Under the pieces are notes generated by a model. It did not search any database, was not told the origin of the DNA, and saw only the letters and a list, made by a program, of their open reading frames with translations. Source: VAZQ01 sp963841105 (lineage in GTDB: Bacteria; Pseudomonadota; Alphaproteobacteria; Rhizobiales; Xanthobacteraceae). From it: a DNA stretch of 64,000 bases. Position 1 is the first letter of the stretch. Each line of letters opens with the position of its first letter. A program made the position numbers and the translations under genes. Location: NCBI GenBank assembly GCA_963841105.1, contig CAWJCB010000004.1, positions 62,001-126,000 of the forward strand, read 5' to 3'. This document shows, in pieces, positions 9,228 through 17,502 of the stretch.

Positions 9228-10271
9228 ATGCGATCACAAAACATTCATGGCTATCGCCAATCAATCAGGCTGCCCAGGAAGCTCCATGTTCTGAAGCTCA
9301 ATGTGCGAGGTTTGGCGACCGTCTTTGCTCTCGCCATTCTGCCGTGGCTTGTCGTTTCCGGCCATGCGCAGGAGTTTCCCTCCCGAACCGTGCGCCTCGT
9401 CGTCGCTTTCCCGGCGGGGGGGCCAACTGATTTTGTTGCAAGGCTTGTCGCGGACAAGCTCAAATCTTTGCTCGGCCAAAGCGTGGTTGTAGAGAACAAG
9501 CCGGGCGCCAACGGTGCGATTGGCGCGGAATATGTGGCGCGCGGCGAGGCGGACGGGCACCTGTTGTTCCTTACGACCACGGGCGCGGTGGCGGTAACGC
9601 CGCATCTTTCAGCTAAGGTGTCGTACGATCCGATCAAGGATTTCGCTCCCGTGACGCTGGTTGTGCGAAACACCACGGTCCTGGTGGTGAAGCCATCGAT
9701 GCCGGTAAGCTCGGCAACGGAGCTGGCGCGCATGGCCAGGAACAAGCCGGGCACAGTGCCGTTTGCCTCGACCGGCTCGGGCAGCATGCCGCACCTTGCG
9801 CTCGAGCTTTTTCAATCGGCTGCCGGGGTGAAATTTCTGCATGTGCCGTATCGTGGGGCTGCTCCTGCACTGACGGATTTGCTCGGCGGGCAGGTTGCGG
9901 CGCTGTTTGCCGATGCGCCGGTAGTTCTGTCCCAGATCAAAGGCGGGACCCTGAAGCCTCTAGGCGTCGCGTCCGCGGCCCGAAACAGTGCCTTGCCCGA
10001 GGTTGCGACCCTCGACGAACAGGGATTTCCAGATACAGTGGCGGATAACTGGTATGGCCTGCTTGCGCCAGCCAGGACGCCGGCTGCGGTGGTGGCAAAG
10101 CTGCACGACGCTGTCGTGCGCGCCATCAATGCTCCTGATGTTCAAGTTCGCCTCGTTGAGTCGGGCGCTGTTCCGGCTCCGACGTCGAGCGCGGAATTCG
10201 GGCAAATGCTGTCGCAAGAGCTGGCCCGCTGGGGGCGCGTTGTACGCGAGAGACACGTAAAGGAAAACTGA
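9228..10271 (+). CDS. TctC/Bug family periplasmic receptor
   Basis: This is a periplasmic solute receptor of the tripartite tricarboxylate transporter family (Bug proteins), 347 residues as called. A hydrophobic signal segment (about residues 28-48) ends at a probable AQ cleavage site. Family motifs follow: VRLVVAFPAGGPTDFVAR, VVENKPGANG and HVPYRGAAPALTDLLGGQV. The ATG at 9228 leaves an unusually long n-region, so translation may begin later, for example at the GTG at 9303. No tctA or tctB membrane gene is nearby. The ligand is unknown; family members bind small carboxylates and amides. Confidence 0.87.
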   Translation: MRSQNIHGYRQSIRLPRKLHVLKLNVRGLATVFALAILPWLVVSGHAQEFPSRTVRLVVAFPAGGPTDFVARLVADKLKSLLGQSVVVENKPGANGAIGAEYVARGEADGHLLFLTTTGAVAVTPHLSAKVSYDPIKDFAPVTLVVRNTTVLVVKPSMPVSSATELARMARNKPGTVPFASTGSGSMPHLALELFQSAAGVKFLHVPYRGAAPALTDLLGGQVAALFADAPVVLSQIKGGTLKPLGVASAARNSALPEVATLDEQGFPDTVADNWYGLLAPARTPAAVVAKLHDAVVRAINAPDVQVRLVESGAVPAPTSSAEFGQMLSQELARWGRVVRERHVKEN

Positions 10272-10303
10272 CAGGGTTCCTGCGCGCGTTGCTCGTGCCG
10301 AGC

Positions 10304-10543
10304 TCAAGCGTCTGGTTTAGCCCTTCGACCGGCGTGCCCTTCGCCCCGCGCCTTCGTCGCATGCAAAGCTCTGTGCGCACAGCTGTAGCCGCCAACGGTC
10401 CAGCCGCATCGCGGTTGCGAGCATCTCCATTCCGCCACCATGCGCGCGTGCGCAACACTCCACACGACGTAGTTTGGTTGCGCCGCCGCCTCGGCCATCA
10501 TCAACAAGGATATGCAGGGGAGTGCGGGAATAAGCTTTCTCAT
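10304..10543 (-). CDS. Possible small secreted protein
   Basis: The frame opens with a good signal-peptide pattern (MRKLIPALPCISLLMMAEAA, then AQPNY), reminiscent of the short DUF3551-type secreted proteins of Bradyrhizobium. The rest lacks the expected Cys/Gly pattern and looks out of frame, so this may be a frameshifted or decayed copy. It overlaps no other gene. Confidence 0.25.
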   Translation of the reverse strand: MRKLIPALPCISLLMMAEAAAQPNYVVWSVAHARMVAEWRCSQPRCGWTVGGYSCAHRALHATKARGEGHAGRRAKPDA

Positions 10544-10574
10544 GACTCTTTCGACGCTCCTGAAACCTATTCGA

Positions 10575-11594
10575 TCACAGATACTTTGCCCGAATATCGA
10601 TCGTCGATTTGATGCCTATGGTGTCGAGGTGAGCCTTGAGCCAACGGTCGGCGCGATCTCGTCCGATGTCATGAAGGTGCGTCAAGAAATCCCAATCGGC
10701 ATTGAGCGTGCTGGCAGGTCCGAGTCCCTGCATCACGTCGTCGGCCTCGATGGCGTGGATCAGCATGCGTTTTAAAGTGCCGTCCGCGAGCTCTCCATCG
10801 TCGATGAGCTTGGTCACAAAGGCAATCGCGCGCATCTCTCTGAAGAGCGATGAATTGAAGCTGATCTCGTTGATACGGCTTATGATCTCATGCGCCGTGC
10901 GGGGAATGTCTCGCCGTTCCGTCGGATTGATGTGAATGACGATGATGTCGCGCGATTGGCAGCCGTAGATCAGTGGGAAGAGCGCGGGATTGCCCACATA
11001 TCCGCCATCCCAGAAGCATTCGCCATCAATCTCGATCGCCTGAGAGAAAATCGGCAGGCATGCCGAGGCAAGCACGCGCGACGCGCAGATTTCATTATCC
11101 GTGAAAACCCGGACTTTTCCTGTGCGCACATTGGTCGCGCAGAGGAAGAGCTTGATGGCGCATCGACGGCGCAAACTCTCGAAATCGACCGCCTGCTCGA
11201 GCACGGGCCGCAGCGGATTGTAATTGAATGGATTGGTCTGGTACGGCGAAAACACGCGCGAGAGCATGTCGAAAATGAAATACGCCGGCGAGTGCTCGAG
11301 CCGGTGGTTGTGGGTGGCGCGGTCGAACCACGACGGCTGCAGAAAGCTGGAGCTTGCGAGCTGGGCCACTCTTCGCCAGAAGTCCGCCAGCGCGTTCCTG
11401 GCGCCCTCGCGGCCACCTGCCGTGAGGCCATGGGCGAGCACGGCGGCATTCATGGCGCCGGCACTGGTGGCGCTGACGCCTTCAATCTCAAAACGCGGCT
11501 CCTCCAGGAGACGATCCAGCACGCCCCAGGTGAATGCGCCGTGGCTGCCCCCGCCCTGAAGCGCGAGATTCGCAATCTTCTTTTCCGCCGTCAC
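10575..11594 (-). CDS. Patatin-like phospholipase
   Basis: This 339-residue patatin-domain lipid acyl hydrolase has the oxyanion motif GGGSHG near residue 14. The nucleophile Ser sits in SATSAGAMN near residue 44, with Ala in place of the first Gly of the usual GxSxG. The dyad Asp is in WDGGYVGNP near residue 195. There is no signal peptide. Homologues hydrolyse membrane phospholipids, some after export. It stands alone on the minus strand, so no pathway is implied. Confidence 0.88.
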   Translation of the reverse strand: MTAEKKIANLALQGGGSHGAFTWGVLDRLLEEPRFEIEGVSATSAGAMNAAVLAHGLTAGGREGARNALADFWRRVAQLASSSFLQPSWFDRATHNHRLEHSPAYFIFDMLSRVFSPYQTNPFNYNPLRPVLEQAVDFESLRRRCAIKLFLCATNVRTGKVRVFTDNEICASRVLASACLPIFSQAIEIDGECFWDGGYVGNPALFPLIYGCQSRDIIVIHINPTERRDIPRTAHEIISRINEISFNSSLFREMRAIAFVTKLIDDGELADGTLKRMLIHAIEADDVMQGLGPASTLNADWDFLTHLHDIGRDRADRWLKAHLDTIGIKSTIDIRAKYL

Positions 11595-12085
11595 CGCGCG
11601 GCTTTCATTTCACAACAGCTGCTCCGGGGGGCTCGCAGCGCCTGCATTTTTGCTATTCGACGATATTTGGTCATGCAGTGCAAGCAAGTGGACTTACGCA
11701 AGCGGACTCGCGCAGCACCTTCTCCACCAAATCCCAATAGGGGCGGCCGTGGCCGATTGCGGCTTATCGCTTCACGCGAGGCCGTGATGGATCGCTGAGT
11801 CTGCGTCAGGACGCAGAATCTTCGCCGCCATCCTCAATTCCGGCGAGACGGTTTCGCACGCTCTGCCCAGGGGGCGAAGGGCCTGGCTCCCGGCCGTGCG
11901 GGGCGCGGCCGCTTGAACGGTGAGGAGCTCCGCGCCGGTGACGGCGCGCAAGCCGAAACATGCCGCTCTGAATGTAAGCTCGCGCTCCGACGGGAGCGAA
12001 ATTCTCTTGTTCGATCTGCCTTGAGAGGGGGGGCCCATCCGTCGCCAGCCACCCGTCAAGCGCTGAAAGCCAAAGGAGAACGAAT
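11595..12085. other. Gap without a recognised gene
   Basis: Several short overlapping frames occur on both strands, but none has a known motif. A run of seven G near 12027-12033 makes frames here unreliable. No hairpin with a T-tract was seen. Confidence 0.35.
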
Positions 12086-12194
12086 ATGCCGATCATCTGC
12101 GTCAGCACGGACGTGTGACCGCGTTCTCCAGGAAGCGGTGCAACGCTTCAATCTCGGCGGCACGCCCACGGTCACGCATCTGGTTGCGGCCTGA
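12086..12194 (+). CDS. Short ORF with good RBS, probably frameshifted
   Basis: AAGGAG at 12073-12078 stands 7 bases before an ATG at 12086. The frame gives MPIICVSTDV and a stop at 12118. If one base in GTGT (12113-12116) is extra, it continues as DRVLQEAVQRFNLGGTPTVT and HLVAA to a stop at 12194, a 35-residue peptide. The peptide is not recognised. Chance cannot be excluded. Confidence 0.25.
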
Positions 12195-12256
12195 CCGCGG
12201 CAAGGGCGAGCACGACTGAGCAGCGCAGCCGACCGCAAGGGCGCTTCCGATTCTGC

Positions 12257-12299
12257 TTGACAGTACGTAAGTTCATGCTTACGGTAAGTAATGACTTAC
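12257..12299 (+). promoter_or_regulatory. arsR-type promoter with two tandem operators
   Basis: TTGACA at 12257-12262 and TACGGT at 12280-12285 form a sigma-70-like promoter with a 17-base spacer. Two palindromes cover it: CGTAAG/CTTACG (12266-12271 and 12278-12283) and GTAAGT/ACTTAC (12284-12289 and 12294-12299). The second overlaps the start codon. Transcription would begin about base 12291-12292, at the ATG itself, so the mRNA may be leaderless. The layout fits autorepression by the ArsR protein encoded next. Confidence 0.6.
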
Positions 12300-12608
12300 G
12301 CAATGGTATTTGCAGCCCTGGCGGATCCGACCCGCCGGCGCATATTCGAGCGGCTCAAGTCCGGCCCACAGGCGGTAGGGGCGATCGCGCGCAGGATGCC
12401 GGTCAGCCGCCCGGCAGTGTCGCAACATCTGAAGGTGTTGAAGGAGGCAGGTCTTGTGGCCGACCGGCCGGAGGGAACACGGCGCGTCTATTACATCGAT
12501 CCCGACGGCCTTGGCGCATTGCGCGCGTGGCTGGATCAATTCTGGGATCAGGCGCTCCTGGCATTCCAACAAGAAGTCGAAGGCAAACCGAAGGACAAAG
12601 GCAAATGA
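12291..12608 (+). CDS. ArsR-family helix-turn-helix regulator
   Basis: This is a 105-residue winged-helix repressor of the ArsR/SmtB superfamily, of the group commonly paired with SRPBCC (AHSA1) genes. FAALADPTRRRIFERL opens the fold, and RPAVSQHLKVLKEAGLV is the recognition region. No metal-binding Cys cluster is visible, so it is not an arsenic sensor by motif. There is no Shine-Dalgarno sequence before the ATG at 12291. The promoter suggests leaderless translation, or use of the ATG at 12303. Its end overlaps the next gene by four bases (ATGA), indicating co-translation. Confidence 0.85.
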   Translation: MTYAMVFAALADPTRRRIFERLKSGPQAVGAIARRMPVSRPAVSQHLKVLKEAGLVADRPEGTRRVYYIDPDGLGALRAWLDQFWDQALLAFQQEVEGKPKDKGK

Positions 12609-13074
12609 CGGTGACCATCAAGATTGCGCCCGTGACCAAGAGCATCCGCGTCAACGCATCTGCCGCGCATGCGTTCGAAATATTCACCTCGGGCCTGGGG
12701 CGCTGGTGGCCGCGCGACCATGGCATTGGCAAGACGCCGAGGAAAGCGATCGTGATGGAAACGCATCTTGGCGGACGCTGGTATGAGCTTGCCGAAACGA
12801 CACGCAGACGACAGTCGGCAAGATCATCGTCTGGGAACCGCCGCGGCGCTTCGTCATGACTTGGGACATCAACAGCCAGTGGAAGCCCGATACCGCGGTC
12901 AGTTCCGAGGTCGAGGTGCGCTTCATTCCCGACGGCGCGAATGTGACGCGCGTGGAGCTCGAGCATCGCAAGTTCGAGCAGATGGGGACCGAGGCAGGCG
13001 AGTCGATGCGCAAGGATGTCGATCGCGGCTGGCCCGGGTTGCTGGAGCAATTCAAGAAGCAGGCCGAAACATGA
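12605..13074 (+). pseudogene. SRPBCC/AHSA1-domain protein, frameshifted
   Basis: This START-like (SRPBCC, activator-of-Hsp90-ATPase type) protein follows ArsR. The first part (TKSIRVNASAAHAFEIFTSG, then GGRWYELAE) runs to about base 12796. The rest (GKIIVWEPPRRFVMTWDINS and on to 13074) is in another frame. One missing A in the GAAAC at 12793-12797 explains the break; restored length is about 157 residues, normal for the family. These small hydrophobic-cavity proteins are of largely unknown function and are often co-regulated with the adjacent ArsR gene. Possibly a sequencing error. Confidence 0.75.
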
Positions 13075-13145
13075 CGATCAATCAGCTGACATAATTTCGC
13101 ACCGCGATTATGCCAAACCCCACATATCCATAAAATGGAGCGATC

Positions 13146-13799
13146 ATGACAATGGAACTGTACGTCTTTCCGCCGTCACCACGCGCATTCAAGGTAATGG
13201 CGGTTGCCAATCATCTCGGCATCGACCACACATTGCGCTTCGTCGATCTGGTCAAAGGCGATCAAAAGACGCCGGAATATGCTGTGCTCAATCCCAACAT
13301 GCGCATGCCGACGCTAAAGGACGGCGAGTATGTCCTATGGGAATCTGGCGCCATTGAGCAGTATCTCGCCGGGAAGAAGCCGGAGAGCGGGCTGCTGCCG
13401 GCAGACGAACGGGGGCGCCTCGACGTCACGCGCTGGCAATTCTGGGATATTGCCCATTGGGATCCTGCCTGCTCAACTTTCATTTTCGAGCATGTGGTCA
13501 AGCTGATCGTCCTCAAGAATGGGGAGCCCGACCAGGGGGCTCTCGCGAAGGGCGCGGAACTATTCCATCGTGCCGCATCGGTTCTCGACGGCCAACTGAA
13601 AGGAAAGAAATTCGTCACCGGCGAGAAGCTCACGCTCGCTGATTTCTCGCTCGGCGCATCGATGAACCTTGCCGAGATGGCGCATTATCCGGTTGCGCAA
13701 TACGCGCAGATCAAGCGTTGGTACGCCACGCTGCGTGCTTTGCCGTCCTGGCAGAAAACTCTTGCGCAATGCGCCATGCCAGCGGCCGCCGCCGCGTGA
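13146..13799 (+). CDS. Glutathione S-transferase family protein
   Basis: This cytosolic GST has 217 residues. The N-terminal thioredoxin-like domain (ELYVFPPSPRAFKVMAVANH) has Ser at the usual catalytic position. MPTLKDGEYVLWESGAIEQY contains the cis-Pro and the glutathione gamma-glutamyl contact. The all-helical C-terminal domain holds the hydrophobic-core motif LTLADFSLG. GST proteins conjugate glutathione to electrophiles or reduce peroxides. It lies 71 bases after the ArsR/SRPBCC pair and may be co-transcribed. The substrate is unknown. Confidence 0.88.
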   Translation: MTMELYVFPPSPRAFKVMAVANHLGIDHTLRFVDLVKGDQKTPEYAVLNPNMRMPTLKDGEYVLWESGAIEQYLAGKKPESGLLPADERGRLDVTRWQFWDIAHWDPACSTFIFEHVVKLIVLKNGEPDQGALAKGAELFHRAASVLDGQLKGKKFVTGEKLTLADFSLGASMNLAEMAHYPVAQYAQIKRWYATLRALPSWQKTLAQCAMPAAAAA

Positions 13800-13827
13800 T
13801 TGCACTGATCTGACGACAGTAAAGCTG

Positions 13828-13972
13828 TAGCCCGGATGAGCGCGCTTGCGCGATATCCGGGTCCCCCGCATATCGATAGCCCGGGAGCAGGGCCGCGCTC
13901 ATCCTTCGAGATGGACGCACGACCATGGAGCATATTCTTGGCTTCGTCTGGTCGTGCGCCCTCATGATGAGG
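13828..13972. repeat. Composite palindromic element
   Basis: Two hairpins lie in the gap before the ABC operon. CCCGGAT at 13831-13837 pairs with ATCCGGG at 13855-13861. CGCACGACCA at 13916-13925 pairs with TGGTCGTGCG at 13949-13958. The flanking CTCATCCTTCGAGATG wording resembles the element at 9036-9183, so both belong to the same class of dispersed rhizobial repeat. Confidence 0.55.
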
Positions 13973-14019
13973 CGGAAGAAATGCGCGACAGCGGCGTTCC
14001 CGGGCCCTACCCTGCGTTG

Positions 14020-14916
14020 ATGATAACTCTAAGTGCTTCCCAACTCATAGACTTGCTTGTCGGCGGGCTTGCCATCGGCTGCGTCTACAGTCTGATCGCG
14101 CTGGGCTTTGCCATGATCATGCGCGCCACCAGCATCATTCACTTTGCCCAGGGCGAAGTGATGATGCTGGGATGCATGTGCGGGTTGACCTCGCTGTGGC
14201 TACTGCCGAAGCTGCCGCTTCTCCTGGTGCTGATCGTCGGCATGGGCTCCTCCGGATTGATTGCGGTCGCCATGGAGCTCTCTGTCTATCGCACGCTGCG
14301 GCGCCAACGCGTGCCGCTCATGAATATCATTACGGCAACTGTCGGCATGTCCATCCTCTGCATCAATGCCGCCCGCATCATATGGGGTTCCGAACCCCTG
14401 CGCTTTCCGGAACTGTTCGCGTCCACGGCATACGATTTCGCCGGAGTGCGCATCTCGCCTGCGTTGTTTTGGATCATGGTGCTGGGCATTGGAATCATGT
14501 CCACGCTTCAGCTCTTTCTCAAGCACACGCGAACCGGCATCGCCATGCAGGCGGCCGCCCAGGACCCCGTTGCCGCGCAGCTCATGGGTGCGAACCTGAC
14601 GCGTATCACAGCCTACACGTTTGCGATCGCCGGAATGATGGCGGGCGCAGCCGGTGTCATGCTCGGGTCGATGTTCTTCGCGTTCTTTGAGATGGGCTTC
14701 GTCACCGGGTTGAAGGGATTTGTCGCTGCGACGCTGGGCGGGCTCGGCAGCATCGTCGGCGCCATGCTCGGGGGCATCCTGTTCGGACTGATCGAGACAT
14801 TCAGCGCAGTGTTTTTGTCGTCCGCCTACAAGGACGCCATCGGCATGGTCCTGCTGATCGCGATCCTGTTGGTCCTGCCGAATGGGCTGGTTGGACTATG
14901 GCGCAAGCGCTGGTAG
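14020..14916 (+). CDS. livH: Branched-chain amino acid-type ABC permease (LivH)
   Basis: This is a LivH-family inner-membrane permease of 298 residues. The family opening (LIDLLVGGLAIGCVYSLIAL) is followed by IHFAQGEVMMLG, a series of hydrophobic helices and the coupling region RTGIAMQAAAQDPVAAQLMG. The ATG at 14020 was chosen because the family start fits there and upstream in-frame sequence lies in a repeat. It is the first gene of the H-M-G-F-K operon. In this family substrates range from branched-chain amino acids to amides, urea and aromatic acids, so the name gives the class and not the ligand. Confidence 0.9.
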   Translation: MITLSASQLIDLLVGGLAIGCVYSLIALGFAMIMRATSIIHFAQGEVMMLGCMCGLTSLWLLPKLPLLLVLIVGMGSSGLIAVAMELSVYRTLRRQRVPLMNIITATVGMSILCINAARIIWGSEPLRFPELFASTAYDFAGVRISPALFWIMVLGIGIMSTLQLFLKHTRTGIAMQAAAQDPVAAQLMGANLTRITAYTFAIAGMMAGAAGVMLGSMFFAFFEMGFVTGLKGFVAATLGGLGSIVGAMLGGILFGLIETFSAVFLSSAYKDAIGMVLLIAILLVLPNGLVGLWRKRW

Positions 14917-15929
14917 CGCATTCATCTGGACTGAGAGCCGCGGCCGGCGTCGCATCCCGGCGCGCAACGCTCGTCGCGCTGGCCGCATTGGTTGCCTTGC
15001 CCTGGGTCGAGCCGGACAAGTTCGTGCTGCATGTCTTAAGTCTCGTCGCGATCGCGTCGATCGCCGCCATGGGACTGCAGGTTCTGCTTGGCGGCTCAGG
15101 ACAACTCTCCATCGGCCAAGCCGCGTTCTACGGCATCGGCGCCTATACCTCTGCCTTGCTCACCTCGAGGTTCGGCCTTGCATTCCCGGTCGCTCTCATC
15201 GCGTCCGCGGTTACGGCGGCTTTGGCCAGCCTGCTGATGGTGCCGATAACGCGGCTGACTGGCCCATACCTGGCTGTGGCCACCCTGGGATTCTCTATCA
15301 TCATTTACCTGGTCCTCAAGAACGAGGAATGGCTGACCGGCGGTTCATACGGATTTATTGGTATCCCCCGAGCCGAGCTGTTTGGCTACGCGCTACGCGA
15401 TCCGATGTACAGCTTTTATCTGTGCACAGGGCTTGCGGCGCTCGTCTATCTTCTCTTTTCCCGTATCCAGGGCACGCGCTTCGGCCGCGCTATAAACGCA
15501 GTTCGCCAGGACGCTGCCGCGGCGGCAGCCAGCGGTCTGTCGGTGACGCTGCTCAAGAGCCAGTGCTTCGTGATCGCCGCCTTCGTCGCCGGATTGGCAG
15601 GGTCACTCTATGCGCACGAGGTGCGATATCTTTCGCCCAACGATTTCACGTTCTGGAAGTCGATCGAGATTCTCATCATGGTAGTGATCGGCGGCATCAA
15701 CAGTTTGTTCGGCGCCGCGCTCGGCGCGGCAATTGTCGTGGGGCTGCCCGAGTTCCTGCGGGAGATGGGCGATTACCGCATGCTGGTGTTCGGGGCGATC
15801 CTGATCGCGACCATGTTGTTTGGCGAAGGGGGCCTGGCAGGATTATGCGCCGCTGCCGGGCGATCCGTACGCACCGGGCTCAGCGGATTTGCCTCCGTTC
15901 TATCGCGGGCTCGGCGGAGAGCGCAGTGA
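14898..15929 (+). CDS. livM: Branched-chain amino acid-type ABC permease (LivM)
   Basis: This is the second permease subunit, 343 residues. LivM motifs are present: GGSGQLSIGQAAFYGIGAYT and TGPYLAVATLGFSII, then the cytoplasmic coupling loop GRAINAVRQDAAAAAASGL, and GGINSLFGAALGA near the end. It overlaps the end of livH by 19 bases and pairs with LivH to form the channel. It ends in the TGA shared with the GTG start of livG. Confidence 0.9.
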   Translation: MAQALVAHSSGLRAAAGVASRRATLVALAALVALPWVEPDKFVLHVLSLVAIASIAAMGLQVLLGGSGQLSIGQAAFYGIGAYTSALLTSRFGLAFPVALIASAVTAALASLLMVPITRLTGPYLAVATLGFSIIIYLVLKNEEWLTGGSYGFIGIPRAELFGYALRDPMYSFYLCTGLAALVYLLFSRIQGTRFGRAINAVRQDAAAAAASGLSVTLLKSQCFVIAAFVAGLAGSLYAHEVRYLSPNDFTFWKSIEILIMVVIGGINSLFGAALGAAIVVGLPEFLREMGDYRMLVFGAILIATMLFGEGGLAGLCAAAGRSVRTGLSGFASVLSRARRRAQ

Positions 15930-16732
15930 GCTTCGCCGCAAAGGAGCGCGTCGCGCTGCTCGAAGCCAAGAGCGTGACCCGGCTCTTTGGGGGCGTAAGA
16001 GCCGTCAACGCGGTCGACCTTCTGGTTATGCGCGACAGTGTGCATGGTCTGATCGGCCCCAACGGTGCGGGCAAGACCACTCTGCTCAATGTCATTGCCG
16101 GGATGTTGCCGGTGAGCAGTGGGAGATTGCAGTTCGGCGACGACGACATTACGCGGTTTTCGACGTCGAAGCGTGCACGCATCGGCATCCGCCGAACGTT
16201 CCAGAACCTGAAGCTGTTTTTGGAGATGACCGCGCTGGAAAACGTCGCAATTGGGCTGCATGCAAAGACCGGTTGCGGTTTTGTTGATGCCATCCTGAGC
16301 ACGCCGCGCTCCCGCCGCGAGGAGAACGACATCTCGGATCGATCAATGCAAGCCTTGAGGTTTGTAGGTCTCGGCAACTTCGCCCACGCACGGGCGTCCA
16401 CGCTCGCTTACGGACACCGGCGCCTCCTGGAGGTCGCCCGCGCGATCGTGGCTCGTCCCAAGCTGCTGCTGCTCGATGAACCTGCCGCCGGGCTGAACGA
16501 GACGGAATCGTCGCATGTGAGCGAGCTTATCGGCGGCATTCGCGCACAAGGCACCAGCATTGTCCTGGTGGAGCATCATATGAATGTCGTCATGAATGTG
16601 TGCGACGAGATCACTGTGCTCAATCATGGCCGCAGGCTTGCCAACGGCATGCCTTTGCAAATTCAAGAGAGCCCGGAGGTGATCGAGGCTTATCTCGGGC
16701 GTGCGGCGGAGGGCGACGGTGCTCAAGCTTGA
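15926..16732 (+). CDS. livG: ABC transporter ATPase (LivG)
   Basis: This ATP-binding subunit has 268 residues. Walker A is GPNGAGKTT. The ABC signature is the LivG-type LAYGHRRLLEVAR. Walker B is LLLLDEPAAGLN, and the switch His is in VLVEHHM. The start is a GTG at 15926, overlapping the livM stop, with GGAGAG about 5 bases upstream; longer upstream frames are shadows of livM. It drives transport together with LivF. Confidence 0.9.
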   Translation: MSFAAKERVALLEAKSVTRLFGGVRAVNAVDLLVMRDSVHGLIGPNGAGKTTLLNVIAGMLPVSSGRLQFGDDDITRFSTSKRARIGIRRTFQNLKLFLEMTALENVAIGLHAKTGCGFVDAILSTPRSRREENDISDRSMQALRFVGLGNFAHARASTLAYGHRRLLEVARAIVARPKLLLLDEPAAGLNETESSHVSELIGGIRAQGTSIVLVEHHMNVVMNVCDEITVLNHGRRLANGMPLQIQESPEVIEAYLGRAAEGDGAQA

Positions 16733-17450
16733 AGGCGTGATAGCCGGCTACGATGACGTGATCTGCCTGCGCGGGGTCTCGGTCGAGGTCAAGCGCGGTG
16801 AAATCGTCGCGCTCATCGGCGCCAATGGCGCCGGCAAGAGCACCACTTTGCGAACCATTTCCGGTTTGCTCGCGCCGCGCGCCGGAAGGATCACATTCGA
16901 GGAACGGGAGATCGCCGGACTGTCCCCCGACGCGATCGTGGCCTTGGGACTGGTGCAGGTGCCGGAAGGGCGGCGCGTGTTTCCCGAGCTATCCGTGGAG
17001 GACAATCTGCGAGCCGGCGGCTATCTGGTTCGTAGGAGAGCAGTCGTCCGCGAGACGCTCGAAGAGGTATTTCGACTCTTTCCCAGGCTGGCGGAGCGGC
17101 GCAAGCAATTCGCCGGAAGCCTCTCCGGTGGCGAGCAGCAGATGCTCGCGTTCGGGCGGGCCATGATGGCGCGTCCCCGGCTCTTGCTTCTCGATGAGCC
17201 CTCGCTTGGTCTCGCTCCGCTGATGGTGAGTGAAGTGATGCGCTCGATCCGGATGTTCCGTGACCGTGGCATGACCATTCTGCTCGTTGAGCAGAACGCA
17301 AATCTGGCATTGCGTCTCGCTGACCGCGCCTATGTAATGGAAGCGGGAGCCATCACGCTGGCCGGTCCTGCAAGAGGGCTGCTGACGGATGAGCATGTGC
17401 GTACGAGTTATCTCGGCGCCAAGATGGCGCTACAAGATGGCGCACGGTGA
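16719..17450 (+). CDS. livF: ABC transporter ATPase (LivF)
   Basis: This is the second ATP-binding subunit, 243 residues. It has Walker A GANGAGKST, signature LSGGEQQMLAFGRA, Walker B LLLLDEPSLGLAP and switch LLVEQNAN. The GTG at 16719 was chosen because GGAGGG (16708-16713) is correctly spaced. This makes the gene overlap livG by 14 bases. The tight overlaps from livH to livF argue for one transcript with coupled translation. Confidence 0.9.
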   Translation: MLKLEGVIAGYDDVICLRGVSVEVKRGEIVALIGANGAGKSTTLRTISGLLAPRAGRITFEEREIAGLSPDAIVALGLVQVPEGRRVFPELSVEDNLRAGGYLVRRRAVVRETLEEVFRLFPRLAERRKQFAGSLSGGEQQMLAFGRAMMARPRLLLLDEPSLGLAPLMVSEVMRSIRMFRDRGMTILLVEQNANLALRLADRAYVMEAGAITLAGPARGLLTDEHVRTSYLGAKMALQDGAR

Positions 17451-17502
17451 AAGCATGCTAAGGTAGACGATTGTCCCGACCCCAACGGTGTGCGGAGGTG
17501 CC

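Noticed and set aside
11772..12108. Overlapping minus-strand frames of about 95-100 codons
   Set aside because: They contain a run of seven C/G where frames would have to be joined and show no recognisable domain, so evidence is too weak to call a gene.
14882..15925. Upstream extension of the livG frame to 616 residues
   Set aside because: This part is a shadow of livM, and livG begins at the GTG overlapping the livM stop.
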